64,000 bases of DNA. It comes from Flavobacteriaceae bacterium CRH. GTDB taxonomy: Bacteria; Bacteroidota; Bacteroidia; Flavobacteriales; Flavobacteriaceae. A program made the position numbers and the translations under genes. Shown here piece after piece: positions 43,448 through 51,942 of the stretch (position 1 is the first letter of the stretch; the number at the start of each line of letters is the position of its first letter). The stretch is taken from contig LMAJ01000030.1 of assembly GCA_001507425.1 (NCBI GenBank), forward strand, positions 1-64,000. The letters are read 5' to 3'. The notes beneath the pieces were generated by a model, which was not told the DNA's origin, did not search any database, and was given only the letters and a program-made list of their open reading frames with translations.

Positions 43448-45298
43448 CTAGTCATTCATAGAAATCAAAAACTCTTCATTATTTCTGGTTTTCTTGAAAC
43501 GTTCGTTTACAAAATCCATAGATTCTACCGGGTTCATATCTGATAGATATTTACGCATGATCCACATTCTTTGTAATGTTTTTTCGTCTAATAATAAATC
43601 GTCACGACGTGTGCTTGATGACGTAAGATCGATTGCAGGGAAAATACGTTTGTTGGCAATTTTACGATCTAATTGAAGCTCCATATTACCGGTTCCTTTA
43701 AATTCTTCAAAAATAACCTCATCCATTTTAGAACCTGTTTCTGTCAAGGCGGTTGCGATAATACTTAACGAACCTCCATTTTCTACATTTCTTGCAGCTC
43801 CAAAGAAACGTTTTGGTTTTTGTAATGCATTAGCATCAACACCTCCACTTAACACTTTTCCGGATGCAGGCTGAACTGTATTGTAAGCTCTTGCCAAACG
43901 TGTAATAGAATCTAGTAAGATTACAACATCATGTCCGCATTCTACCAAACGTTTTGCTTTCTCAAGTACAATGTTGGCGATTTTAACGTGTTCTTGTGGT
44001 TCTCTGTCAAAAGTCGAAGCGATAACTTCTCCACGTACACTGCGTTGCATATCTGTAACCTCCTCAGGACGCTCATCAATCAAAAGTACAATTAGATAAA
44101 CTTCAGGGTGATTGGCCGCAATCGCATTGGCAATGTCTTTTAGTAACATTGTTTTACCGGTTTTCGGTTGTGCGACTATCATACCACGCTGTCCTTTTCC
44201 TATTGGAGAAAATAAATCGATAATACGTGTTGAAACTGAACTGCCTTTTTCGGCTAATTTAAATTTTTCTGAAGGAAAAACCGGTGTCAAGTGTTCAAAA
44301 GAAACTCTGTCGCGAACTACTTGCGGATCGTGACCATTAATTTTAAGTACACGAACTAGGGGGAAAAATTTCTCGCCTTCTTTTGGAGGACGAACCACTC
44401 CTTTTACAGTATCTCCGGTTTTAAGACCGAATAATCTGATTTGTGAAGTTGATAAATAAATATCATCCGGAGAGGCTAAATAATTATAATCTGATGAACG
44501 TAAAAATCCGTATCCATCCGGCATCATTTCAAGAACACCTTCACTTTCGATAATTCCATCAAATTCAAAATCTGAATCTCTGAAATTGCTCTTTTTATTT
44601 TTATGGTTTGGATTTTGGTTTCCGTTAGTACCGTTTCCGTTTACATTCCCGTTTCCGTTTTGATTTGGATTCTGATTCGGGTTTTGGTTTGGATTTGGAT
44701 TCTGGTTTTTATTTTGATTCGGATTTATTTTTTTTACCGGAGCAGTTTGTTCTGTTTTTTCAGCTACCGGAGCCGAATTTGGAGTTTCTGTTTCGACTTG
44801 TTCTTCAGAAACTACTTCTTTTACAACTTCTTTTTCTTTTTGTAAAGCTACTTTTTTCTCGTAAGCTGATTTATTGAATTTTACGATTTTTGGTCCTTTT
44901 TTCTCAACTTCAGTATTTTCAGCTGCTTCAATAGTTTCTTCTACTTTTGGCGTTGGCTGAATTTTTGTGTTTTGTTGCCCTTTTGTATTTGGTTTAGAAA
45001 TTACAGGAGTTTCAATCTTTTCAGGTGTTTCTTCTACTGCATCAAATTCTAAAACCGGAGCATTTTTTGAAATCGCTGCTTTTTTTGCAGGAACTATTCT
45101 GGCTCTTTTGGGTTTATCATCATCATTTGTTTCGGCAACAGCATTAACAGGCGGCGCTACAGTCGCTTCTTGATGTGCTAAAATCTGACTTATTAAAGTC
45201 TCTTTTTTAACGCCATTAAACTTTATAGTTTTAGCTAACTTAGCTATTTCTTGAAGCTCAGAAAGCTTCATTTCTTTTAATGCAGAAATATCAAACAT
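43448..45298 (-). CDS. rho: Transcription termination factor Rho with long disordered insert
   Basis: A 616-residue hexameric RNA helicase that ends transcription. Residues 1 to about 45 are the Rho N-terminal helix bundle (LKEMKLSELQEIAKLAKTIK). Residues about 50-250 are disordered, ending in an Asn/Pro/Gln/Gly repeat (NQNPNPNQNPNQNPNQNG). The RNA-binding cold-shock domain follows (GYGFLRSSDYNYLASPDDIY). The ATPase domain has Walker A in AQPKTGKTMLLK, DERPEEVTDMQRSVRGEV and LLDSITRLARAYN. E. coli Rho is about 420 residues; the insert explains the extra size and is usual in Bacteroidota. Confidence 0.97.
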   Translation of the reverse strand: MFDISALKEMKLSELQEIAKLAKTIKFNGVKKETLISQILAHQEATVAPPVNAVAETNDDDKPKRARIVPAKKAAISKNAPVLEFDAVEETPEKIETPVISKPNTKGQQNTKIQPTPKVEETIEAAENTEVEKKGPKIVKFNKSAYEKKVALQKEKEVVKEVVSEEQVETETPNSAPVAEKTEQTAPVKKINPNQNKNQNPNPNQNPNQNPNQNGNGNVNGNGTNGNQNPNHKNKKSNFRDSDFEFDGIIESEGVLEMMPDGYGFLRSSDYNYLASPDDIYLSTSQIRLFGLKTGDTVKGVVRPPKEGEKFFPLVRVLKINGHDPQVVRDRVSFEHLTPVFPSEKFKLAEKGSSVSTRIIDLFSPIGKGQRGMIVAQPKTGKTMLLKDIANAIAANHPEVYLIVLLIDERPEEVTDMQRSVRGEVIASTFDREPQEHVKIANIVLEKAKRLVECGHDVVILLDSITRLARAYNTVQPASGKVLSGGVDANALQKPKRFFGAARNVENGGSLSIIATALTETGSKMDEVIFEEFKGTGNMELQLDRKIANKRIFPAIDLTSSSTRRDDLLLDEKTLQRMWIMRKYLSDMNPVESMDFVNERFKKTRNNEEFLISMND

Positions 45299-45456
45299 GA
45301 ATATTCTATGAATTTAATTATTTTAAAGGAAATACTGTAAAAAGAATAGGTAGATAATTGTTTTCAATTGACCGCAGTATGAAGTGCTTACGGTATTATG
45401 ATGCAATAATACGAATAAAATTTAATCATACAATAGTATTTATAAAAAAGAAAATA

Positions 45457-45464
45457 TATTTTTG
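45457..45464 (+). promoter_or_regulatory. Possible -7 element of the DUF4293 gene
   Basis: TATTTTTG matches TAnnTTTG, 18-25 bases upstream of the ATG. No good -33 element was found. Confidence 0.4.
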
Positions 45465-45481
45465 TAAAACAATTTTTCATC

Positions 45482-45898
45482 ATGATACAAAGAATTCAAA
45501 CCGTATATTTACTTCTTACCTTTGTAGTAACAGGGGTTTTAGTATTTTTTATTCCGCTTTGGACATTAAATAACGGGCAAGCATTCTATTTTATGCAAGA
45601 CCAGGTTTACACAGTACTTTTAGGTTTAAGCACTATGCTTTCTGTTATTAGTATTATTTCATACAAAAAAAGACAAAATCAGTTTGTAATGGGCAGACTG
45701 AACATAATATTAAATTTGATTTTATTAGGATTATTTGTATATCGATCTCTAAATTTATCTGGAGATACAACTACAATTGTATCAGAGAAAGGTATTGGGA
45801 TGTTTCTACCAATTGTTGCTATCGTATTATTAGTTTTAGCTAATAAGGCCATCAAGAAGGATGAAGATCTCGTAAAATCTGTAGACCGTTTGAGGTAA
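45482..45898 (+). CDS. DUF4293 membrane protein
   Basis: A 138-residue protein with four hydrophobic helices, beginning MIQRIQTVYLLLTFVVTG, the start typical of DUF4293. A conserved basic segment (SYKKRQNQFVMGRLN) links helices 2 and 3. Function is unknown. In Bacteroidota it is commonly found next to rho, here divergent across 183 bases. It ends with a terminator. Confidence 0.87.
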   Translation: MIQRIQTVYLLLTFVVTGVLVFFIPLWTLNNGQAFYFMQDQVYTVLLGLSTMLSVISIISYKKRQNQFVMGRLNIILNLILLGLFVYRSLNLSGDTTTIVSEKGIGMFLPIVAIVLLVLANKAIKKDEDLVKSVDRLR

Positions 45899-45929
45899 AC
45901 CTATAAACTTAAGTTTTTTGTGCGAAGAG

Positions 45930-45957
45930 AACCCGAATTATTAATTCGGGTTTTTTT
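45930..45957 (+). terminator. Terminator of the DUF4293 gene
   Basis: ACCCGAATTA and TAATTCGGGT arms followed by a T run. Confidence 0.85.
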
Positions 45958-46016
45958 GTGCCTGATGTTTTTTAATTTCTTCTTATACTCCTTAAAAACG
46001 TAGGGTTAAAAACAAT

Positions 46017-46044
46017 TTTGTAAGATAATTTTTTCATAAATTTG
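46017..46044 (+). promoter_or_regulatory. Promoter of the two-component operon
   Basis: TTTG at 46017-46020, a 16-base spacer and TAAATTTG at 46037-46044. It sits 22 bases before the ATG at 46066 and overlaps an upstream TTG, which supports the ATG as the true start of the regulator. Confidence 0.65.
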
Positions 46045-46065
46045 AATTCAGATTTAAAAATAATC

Positions 46066-46728
46066 ATGACACAAAAAATAAGGATACATCTTGCCGATGA
46101 TCATCAGGTACTGATCGATGGACTTACCAATTTATTACGCACAATTTCTGACTTTGAGGTTGTTGGTAATTCATTAGATGGAACAAATATTTATAATGAT
46201 GTCATTGAAAATAATACTGATATTTTATTATTGGATATTAGTATGCCCAAAAAGGATGGAATTGAAGTTTTGAAAGAATTTAAAGAAAAAGGATTTCCCT
46301 GCAAAGTCATTATCCTCTCCAGTTATGATGATTTAAAGATTATTAAAGAAGTGATGAAACTGGGAGCAAAAGGCTATCTGACCAAAAAAAGCGCCGGAGA
46401 AAACATCATCGAAGCTATTGAAGCTGTAAAAAAAGATGAAGAATATTTTGATAAACATGTAAGAGAAAAAATATTTTCAAGCTTTACTCAAAATAATCCA
46501 AAACTAAATAAAAGTTCCATTACTGAAAATCAGGTTTTAAGCGAACGTGAACTCGAAATTATAACCTTAATATCATTAGAATACAGTGGGAAAGAAATTA
46601 GCGAGCAACTTTTTATTAGTTTAAATACGGTTGAAACGCATCGCAAAAATATCATGAAAAAATTAAAGACCAAAAATGTAATTGGCTTGGTTAAATACGC
46701 ATTAAAAAACAATCTGATTAATCCTTAA
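46066..46728 (+). CDS. NarL/FixJ-family response regulator
   Basis: A 220-residue regulator, from the ATG at 46066. The receiver domain (1 to about 120) has HLADDHQ at the acidic pocket, phosphoacceptor Asp57 in LLLDISMPKKDG, and the conserved Lys in YLTKKSAGE. The C-terminal LuxR-type helix-turn-helix (about 155-215) reads LSERELEIITLISLEYSGKE, then LFISLNTVETHRKNIMKKL. The kinase gene follows after 23 bases. Target genes are not evident. Confidence 0.94.
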   Translation: MTQKIRIHLADDHQVLIDGLTNLLRTISDFEVVGNSLDGTNIYNDVIENNTDILLLDISMPKKDGIEVLKEFKEKGFPCKVIILSSYDDLKIIKEVMKLGAKGYLTKKSAGENIIEAIEAVKKDEEYFDKHVREKIFSSFTQNNPKLNKSSITENQVLSERELEIITLISLEYSGKEISEQLFISLNTVETHRKNIMKKLKTKNVIGLVKYALKNNLINP

Positions 46729-46751
46729 TTTTTTGCTTAATCTCTGTTATT

Positions 46752-47675
46752 ATGACCTTTTTTAGAATTTTCATTGTATTTGTTTTCTTTTTGATATGTG
46801 GGCAGTTCTCTGGTTTTAGTCAGGAAAAAGAATTTAAGCTCCAGGAATCTAACACAAAAATTGAACAAAAAAAATCAGCTGATAAAAATGAGCATTTCAT
46901 TAAACCTGAACACTCCGCAAATAAAAAAGTAGTAAGTTTATTTATTGTGCTTGCAATAATGCTTCTCGTTTTATTTTACTTCGTTTATGAAAACAACAAA
47001 CTCAAACAGAAAAACAAACGAAAAGAGATAAAGCAAAAAATTCAACTCAATATTATTAATGCAAGTATTGATGCTCAAGAAAATGAAAGAAAAAAAATCG
47101 CAGCTTTTTTACATGACAACATCAATTCCTTATTGTCTTCTGTTGGTCTACATCTAAATGCATTTTCAGCTCAGAATAATATTCAATCTGAAGAACTTCT
47201 TAAAGCAAAATCAATTTTAGAAGATGCTCATGACCGTTTACGCGACATGTCGCATGAATTAATTCCTGCACTTTTGGTTCGGTTTGGTTTGGTGTATGCC
47301 ATAGAAGATTTATGCGAAAAAAATTCAAATTCGAATCTGCATTTTGATTTTTCAAATTCAATTGCTGCTGAAGTAAGATATAGCGAAAAAATCGAAATTA
47401 AGATTTATTTTATTGTTGCTGAATTATTCAACAACATTATAAAACATAGTGGTGCTAATAAAGCTCAAATTTCATTACAAGAAATTAAAAACCTATTAAT
47501 CATCATTATACATGACAACGGAAAAGGTTTTAATGCTGAAAAACTAAAAGATGCTGAAGGTTTTGGCCTTAACCGAATTAGGGCCAGAATTAAAAAATAT
47601 AAAGGAACTATTTCAATTACTTCGAAAGTTAATGAAGGAACTTCGATTAAAATAAAAATCCCTGTAACACATTAA
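46752..47675 (+). CDS. Membrane histidine kinase, HisKA_3 type
   Basis: A 307-residue sensor kinase paired with the preceding regulator. Signal-like N-terminus, a short exported segment of about 35 residues, one membrane helix (about 60-79), then the dimerisation domain with phosphorylated His121 in IAAFLHDNINSLLSS. The ATPase domain has ELFNNIIKHSGAN (N box), DNGKGF (G1 box) and EGFGLNRIRARI. There is almost no sensor domain, so input may come from a partner protein or the membrane. It belongs to the NarX/DegS kinase family. Confidence 0.92.
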   Translation: MTFFRIFIVFVFFLICGQFSGFSQEKEFKLQESNTKIEQKKSADKNEHFIKPEHSANKKVVSLFIVLAIMLLVLFYFVYENNKLKQKNKRKEIKQKIQLNIINASIDAQENERKKIAAFLHDNINSLLSSVGLHLNAFSAQNNIQSEELLKAKSILEDAHDRLRDMSHELIPALLVRFGLVYAIEDLCEKNSNSNLHFDFSNSIAAEVRYSEKIEIKIYFIVAELFNNIIKHSGANKAQISLQEIKNLLIIIIHDNGKGFNAEKLKDAEGFGLNRIRARIKKYKGTISITSKVNEGTSIKIKIPVTH

Positions 47676-47680
47676 AAATC

Positions 47681-48175
47681 TTATTTTTTGCCAATTTCGA
47701 TAATCTCTAAATCTTTTATTTTATCGTCATCAATTACAAACCTCAACATCGTTCGCATTTGATGGAATCCGCTTTTTCCTGCTGCACCCGGATTCATGTG
47801 CAATAAATTATTTTTTTTATCATAGATAACCTTCAAAATATGCGAATGTCCACAAATGAATAATTTTGGCGGATTTGCTGCCATTTCTTCTCTTATTGCG
47901 GGATTATATTTTCCCGGATAACCGCCAATGTGAGTAATCCAAACAGAAACATTTTCGCATAAAAACCTATTGTGCAATGGAAATTCTAATCTCGCTTGTG
48001 CATCATCTATATTTCCGTAAACACAACGCAATGGTTTTAGCTTTTTTATGCTATCGGTAACATTCAAATCTCCAATATCGCCTGCATGCCAAACTTCATC
48101 GGCTTGATTTACATATTTTAAAATAGTATCATCAATATGACTGTGAGTGTCGGAAAGGAGGAGGATTTTTTTCAT
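47681..48175 (-). CDS. YfcE/MJ0936-type metallophosphoesterase
   Basis: A 164-residue calcineurin-like phosphoesterase. Metal ligands are in LLSDTHSHID, WHAGDIGD, VYGNIDD, ITHIGGYP and FICGHSHI, the full family set. These small cytoplasmic enzymes hydrolyse phosphodiesters. It converges with the kinase gene (5-base gap) and has the SPFH gene upstream on the same strand. Confidence 0.92.
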   Translation of the reverse strand: MKKILLLSDTHSHIDDTILKYVNQADEVWHAGDIGDLNVTDSIKKLKPLRCVYGNIDDAQARLEFPLHNRFLCENVSVWITHIGGYPGKYNPAIREEMAANPPKLFICGHSHILKVIYDKKNNLLHMNPGAAGKSGFHQMRTMLRFVIDDDKIKDLEIIEIGKK

Positions 48176-48287
48176 TCTTTTTTTAAACGAGGTTCAAAGG
48201 TTCAGAGATGCAAAGGTACAAAGGTTTTTCCGTAGAGGCGCAAAAGCAGTGCGTCTTTCGTAGGGTACTCTTTTATTCTTGAACATA

Positions 48288-48321
48288 AAAAAATCCGATC
48301 TGCTGATGCAGACCGGATTTC
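48288..48321 (-). terminator. Terminator of the SPFH gene
   Basis: AAATCCGATCTGC and GCAGACCGGATTT arms with a T run on the minus strand, 75 bases after the SPFH stop. Confidence 0.75.
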
Positions 48322-48395
48322 AAACTTTGGATTAGATGCACTGCTGTGCGTCTCTACGATATACTCTGTTTTTTACATTTCATATCGAACATTTA

Positions 48396-50309
48396 CTATT
48401 TCTTCGGATTTTTAACCTCTTTGGAATCTTTTGTATCCATCATTTCCATTAGTTTTAATCCTAATAAACCACTGATAGAACCATCAGAACCAGCGTTTCC
48501 TGAAATTAAAACGTCTGGAATTACTTTGATATTTCCTTTACCAATTTCCTCGGTAACTTTATATCGCGTAAAATTATCGCCGCCCATCGCAGTAACCTGA
48601 AGTTGATACGATTCTGCAGTCGATTTACCAATTGCCATAATTTTCTCTGCTTCGGCCAAACCTGTTTTAGAGATTCTTTCCGCTTCTGCACTTGCGTTCA
48701 GTTTTGTAGCTTCTGCCTGTGCTCCTGCTCTTGCTTTTGTAGCTTCGGCTTCGGCATTTGCACGCATTTTTGTAGCTTCTGCTTCGGCGTTTACATTTAG
48801 TTTTAAACTGGTCGCATCTCCTTCTGCTTTTTTAACGGTTGCATCTGCAGTACGTTGAGCTATTTCAACACTTTGTGATGCACGAACGATCTCTTTTTGC
48901 ATATCCGCAATAGCGGTTTCTTTCTCCATTCCCTGACGTTGTTCCTGCGCCATTTTTTGGGTTTGATACGTTTTTTGTTCTTCTTCGGCAAGTTTTCTGT
49001 CTGTCAAAGTTTTCATCAATGAATCTGGCGGAACTATATCTCCAATTAAGGTATCTACAGCATTCACATTATATTCATCAAGAACTACTTTAATATGATT
49101 TTTAGCAGATTCCTGACGTTCTTTTCTTGTACTTAAAAATGAAATCACATCGCTTTCCTGTGCCGAGTTTCTAAAATAGTTACCAATAGTTGGCTCCAAA
49201 ACCTGAGAAACAAGATTAGTCATACTTCCAAAACGGGCAATAACTTTTGGTGCTTCGTTTGCCGGAACATGAATAATTTGTGACACATCAAGATTAAACG
49301 GGAAACCATCCTGAGAACGAACCGTAATCGTTGATAAATTATGGTCAAGGTTGTGCGCCTCACTTCTTGCATCTGCCCAGTTCAGCACCAAATTTGTTGT
49401 TGGTACGGCTTCGAGTTTAGTAGTGTATTTATTCAGGGCATATTTTCCTGGACCCAGTGGTTCCATCCAAACGCCGCGTTGCCCTTTTGATACAATATTT
49501 CCGTGTTTGAAATGTTCACCGGTCATATCCAGTCCGTCTTCACCGATATATGAAATCACAACTCCTACATACCCAATAGGCACATCTGTCATAGGGTTTT
49601 GCTCAATTTGAATTGCCCAGGTATTGATATAATAAGAACCTGCCAAAATTACCTGTGGTTGTAAACCTCTGTTTCCGCCAAGGTTCAGGAATTCATCACA
49701 ATCCTGAAAATTGTTGTGTCCTTCTACATATTTACCTGCAATCTGACCAATCGGTATAGGTTCGCCGTCAAGAGCTGTCACGATACCAATCATGTTTTCG
49801 AAAATCTTGATTTGTTCTACAATTACGATTTCAAAAAGAAACGTATTGATACGATACGAACCTGTCGTAATAAAAGCAGTCTGACGTCCTTTTTGCCCGC
49901 CATTATCCAGAAAAGCCTGAGCATCCTGAAAGTTATCGCTGATTACTTTTCGGGCGAGGATTCGTCCTGTTGGAATTTCTTTTCCATCCTTACTTAAAAC
50001 AAGTCCAATTTTACCTTCCGGTACAATAGTAAAACTTGTCATATCAATAGAATATTGCCAAATCCACATAGCCCAATATAAACCAGGAGCCAGTGTTTGC
50101 GCCTGATAACCAGCCTCTCCTTTTGTCGCAATAATACGACCGTCAGGAAGCGCCTTGTCTGCTCCAAACAAAACGAATTTTTTGGTTACTAAACCAATTT
50201 TGTCTTCAGGAACGATTACCATTCCAAAGAAAACGCGTAAAATAAATTTGTAAAATAAGATGGAGAATACAATCAATAAAACCCACCAATAAGAAGTAAT
50301 TTCACTCAT
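48396..50309 (-). CDS. SPFH/Band 7 domain protein with N-terminal repeats and long coiled coil
   Basis: A 637-residue protein with an N-terminal membrane helix (SYWWVLLIVFSILFYKFIL). Residues about 30-260 hold repeated short beta modules: VPEDKIGLVTKK...LPDGRIIA, VPEGKIGLVLSKDGKEIPTG, NMIGIVTALDGEPIPIG and VPIGYVGVV. The SPFH domain follows (about 300-430, FNLDVSQIIHVPANEAPKV). A coiled coil (about 440-560) contains repeats of the type AEAEATK-x3-A. The tail is Gly/Ser/Lys-rich. SPFH proteins form membrane-bound rings or cages. The role here is unknown; a flotillin-like scaffold is likely. Confidence 0.82.
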   Translation of the reverse strand: MSEITSYWWVLLIVFSILFYKFILRVFFGMVIVPEDKIGLVTKKFVLFGADKALPDGRIIATKGEAGYQAQTLAPGLYWAMWIWQYSIDMTSFTIVPEGKIGLVLSKDGKEIPTGRILARKVISDNFQDAQAFLDNGGQKGRQTAFITTGSYRINTFLFEIVIVEQIKIFENMIGIVTALDGEPIPIGQIAGKYVEGHNNFQDCDEFLNLGGNRGLQPQVILAGSYYINTWAIQIEQNPMTDVPIGYVGVVISYIGEDGLDMTGEHFKHGNIVSKGQRGVWMEPLGPGKYALNKYTTKLEAVPTTNLVLNWADARSEAHNLDHNLSTITVRSQDGFPFNLDVSQIIHVPANEAPKVIARFGSMTNLVSQVLEPTIGNYFRNSAQESDVISFLSTRKERQESAKNHIKVVLDEYNVNAVDTLIGDIVPPDSLMKTLTDRKLAEEEQKTYQTQKMAQEQRQGMEKETAIADMQKEIVRASQSVEIAQRTADATVKKAEGDATSLKLNVNAEAEATKMRANAEAEATKARAGAQAEATKLNASAEAERISKTGLAEAEKIMAIGKSTAESYQLQVTAMGGDNFTRYKVTEEIGKGNIKVIPDVLISGNAGSDGSISGLLGLKLMEMMDTKDSKEVKNPKK

Positions 50310-50550
50310 AGTTTTTGATATTTAGGCTGCAAACATAAGAGAAATATTTCCTATTAAAATGAAATATTTTAAAAATTAACTTTTGCCAATTTTCTCTAAA
50401 AAATGTTAAAAAAACACCTTCATTAAATCGTTGGAATTGTCAATTTCTGACACGATTTTTTACAAAACAAACTATGATTGGTATTTTTGGTATTAACAGT
50501 TCTTAACTAAGTTTCTAAGATGCTGAGATACTAAGATTCTAAGTTTTTAT

Positions 50551-51086
50551 CTGCTATTTTTATTTCTAATACGCTAATTCGATTTTTGATTTAATAGAAG
50601 AAATTTTATGTTATGCAATAATGTAATTTGCCAATTTGAGTTTAGATGCACAGCAGTGCGTCTCACAATAATTTACAACGATAAAAAAACCTTAGAATCT
50701 TAGTATCTTAGAACCTTAGCAACTTTTTTCTGCTATTTTTATTTTTAATACATTAATTCGATTTTTGATTTAATAGAAGAAATTTTACGTTATGCAATAA
50801 TGTAATTTGCCAATTTGAGTTTAGATGCACAGCAGTGCGTCTCACAATAATTTACAACGATAAAAAAACCTTAGAATCTTAGTATCTTAGAACCTTAGCA
50901 ACTTTTTTCTGCTATTTTTATTTTTAATACACTAATTCAATTTTTGATTTAATAGAAGAATTTCACGTTATGCGATAATGTAATTTGCCAATTTGAGTTT
51001 AGATGCACAGCAGTTCGACTCTACAATAATTTACGACGATAAAAAAACCTTAGAATCTTAGTATCTTAGAACCTTAGCAACTTTTT
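50551..51086. repeat. Three tandem ~180-bp repeats upstream of truA
   Basis: Units begin at about 50551, 50730 and 50909. Each contains CTGCTATTTTTATTT, GATTTTTGATTTAATAGAAG, ATGTAATTTGCCAATTTGAG, TTAGATGCACAGCAGTGCG and CCTTAGAATCTTAGTATCTT. Units 1 and 2 are almost identical; unit 3 has small changes. With the flanks this accounts for the 814-base gap; no gene was found. Confidence 0.9.
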
Positions 51087-51090
51087 TTCG

Positions 51091-51098
51091 TACCTTTG
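51091..51098 (+). promoter_or_regulatory. -7 element of truA
   Basis: TACCTTTG matches TAnnTTTG, 26 bases before the truA ATG and just outside the repeat array. Confidence 0.5.
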
Positions 51099-51123
51099 CC
51101 ACTCAGAACCTCTGCACCTTAAA

Positions 51124-51858
51124 ATGAGATATTTTATTCAATTTGCTTATAACGGAACACAGTATCATGGCTGGCAGTTTCAGCCCAACGCGTCTTCTGT
51201 TCAGGAAACTTTAAACAAAGCATTTTCCGTTTTATTAAATGCACCTATAAATATAATGGGAGCCGGAAGAACTGATACAGGTGTTCACGCACAGGAAATG
51301 TACGGGCATTTTGATTTTGAAACTCAGCTAGATGTACCGAATTTAGTGCATAAACTCAATTCGTATTTACCAAAAGACATTGCGATTTTTGATATTAAAT
51401 TGGTTCATGATGATGCACATTGCAGATTTGACGCTACCAAAAGAACGTATGAATACCATATCAATACTGTTAAAAATCCTTTTTTGGAAGAATTGAGTTG
51501 GTATTTTAATCAAAATTTAGATGTAGCTTTGATGAATGATGCGGCAAAAATCTTATTGAATCATACCGATTTTCAGTGTTTTTCGAAAGTAAATACAGAT
51601 GTTAATACATTTGATTGCACGATTTTTGAGGCGTATTGGAAAAATGAAAATAACAAATTGATTTTTACTATTTCAGCGAATCGTTTTTTACGAAACATGG
51701 TTCGTTCGATTGTAGGAACTTTGATAAACATTGGTTTACATAAAATTTCTTTAACTGATTTTGAAAACATCATTGCCAGTAAAAGCAGAGAAAAAGCAGG
51801 GTTTTCGGTTCCCGCACACGGATTATATTTAACTGAAATAAAATACGAGTATTTATAG
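51124..51858 (+). CDS. truA: tRNA pseudouridine synthase A
   Basis: A 244-residue enzyme that makes pseudouridine at positions 38-40 of tRNA anticodon arms. It begins MRYFIQFAYNGTQYHGWQ. The catalytic Asp51 is in GAGRTDTGVHA. RFDATKRTYEYHI and RFLRNMVRSIVGTL are conserved. Length is typical. It is followed by an inverted repeat at 51865-51930 and then the ABC exporter gene. Confidence 0.96.
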   Translation: MRYFIQFAYNGTQYHGWQFQPNASSVQETLNKAFSVLLNAPINIMGAGRTDTGVHAQEMYGHFDFETQLDVPNLVHKLNSYLPKDIAIFDIKLVHDDAHCRFDATKRTYEYHINTVKNPFLEELSWYFNQNLDVALMNDAAKILLNHTDFQCFSKVNTDVNTFDCTIFEAYWKNENNKLIFTISANRFLRNMVRSIVGTLINIGLHKISLTDFENIIASKSREKAGFSVPAHGLYLTEIKYEYL

Positions 51859-51864
51859 CTGTTG

Positions 51865-51930
51865 GCTATAGGCTCTAGGCAATAAGCTTTAAAATTTTGC
51901 CTACAGCCTAAAGCCTAAAGCTTAAAGCAT
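51865..51930. repeat. Inverted repeat between truA and the ABC exporter
   Basis: TTGGCTATAGGCTCTAGGC and the near-complementary GCCTACAGCCTAAAGCC, with AAGCTTTAAAATTTTGCC in the centre, form a hairpin of about 65 bases. Confidence 0.7.
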
Positions 51931-51942
51931 ATAAAAAAATAA

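Noticed and set aside
46042..46065. Longer start for the response regulator
   Set aside because: The TTG lies inside the -7 promoter element; the ATG at 46066 begins the receiver domain.
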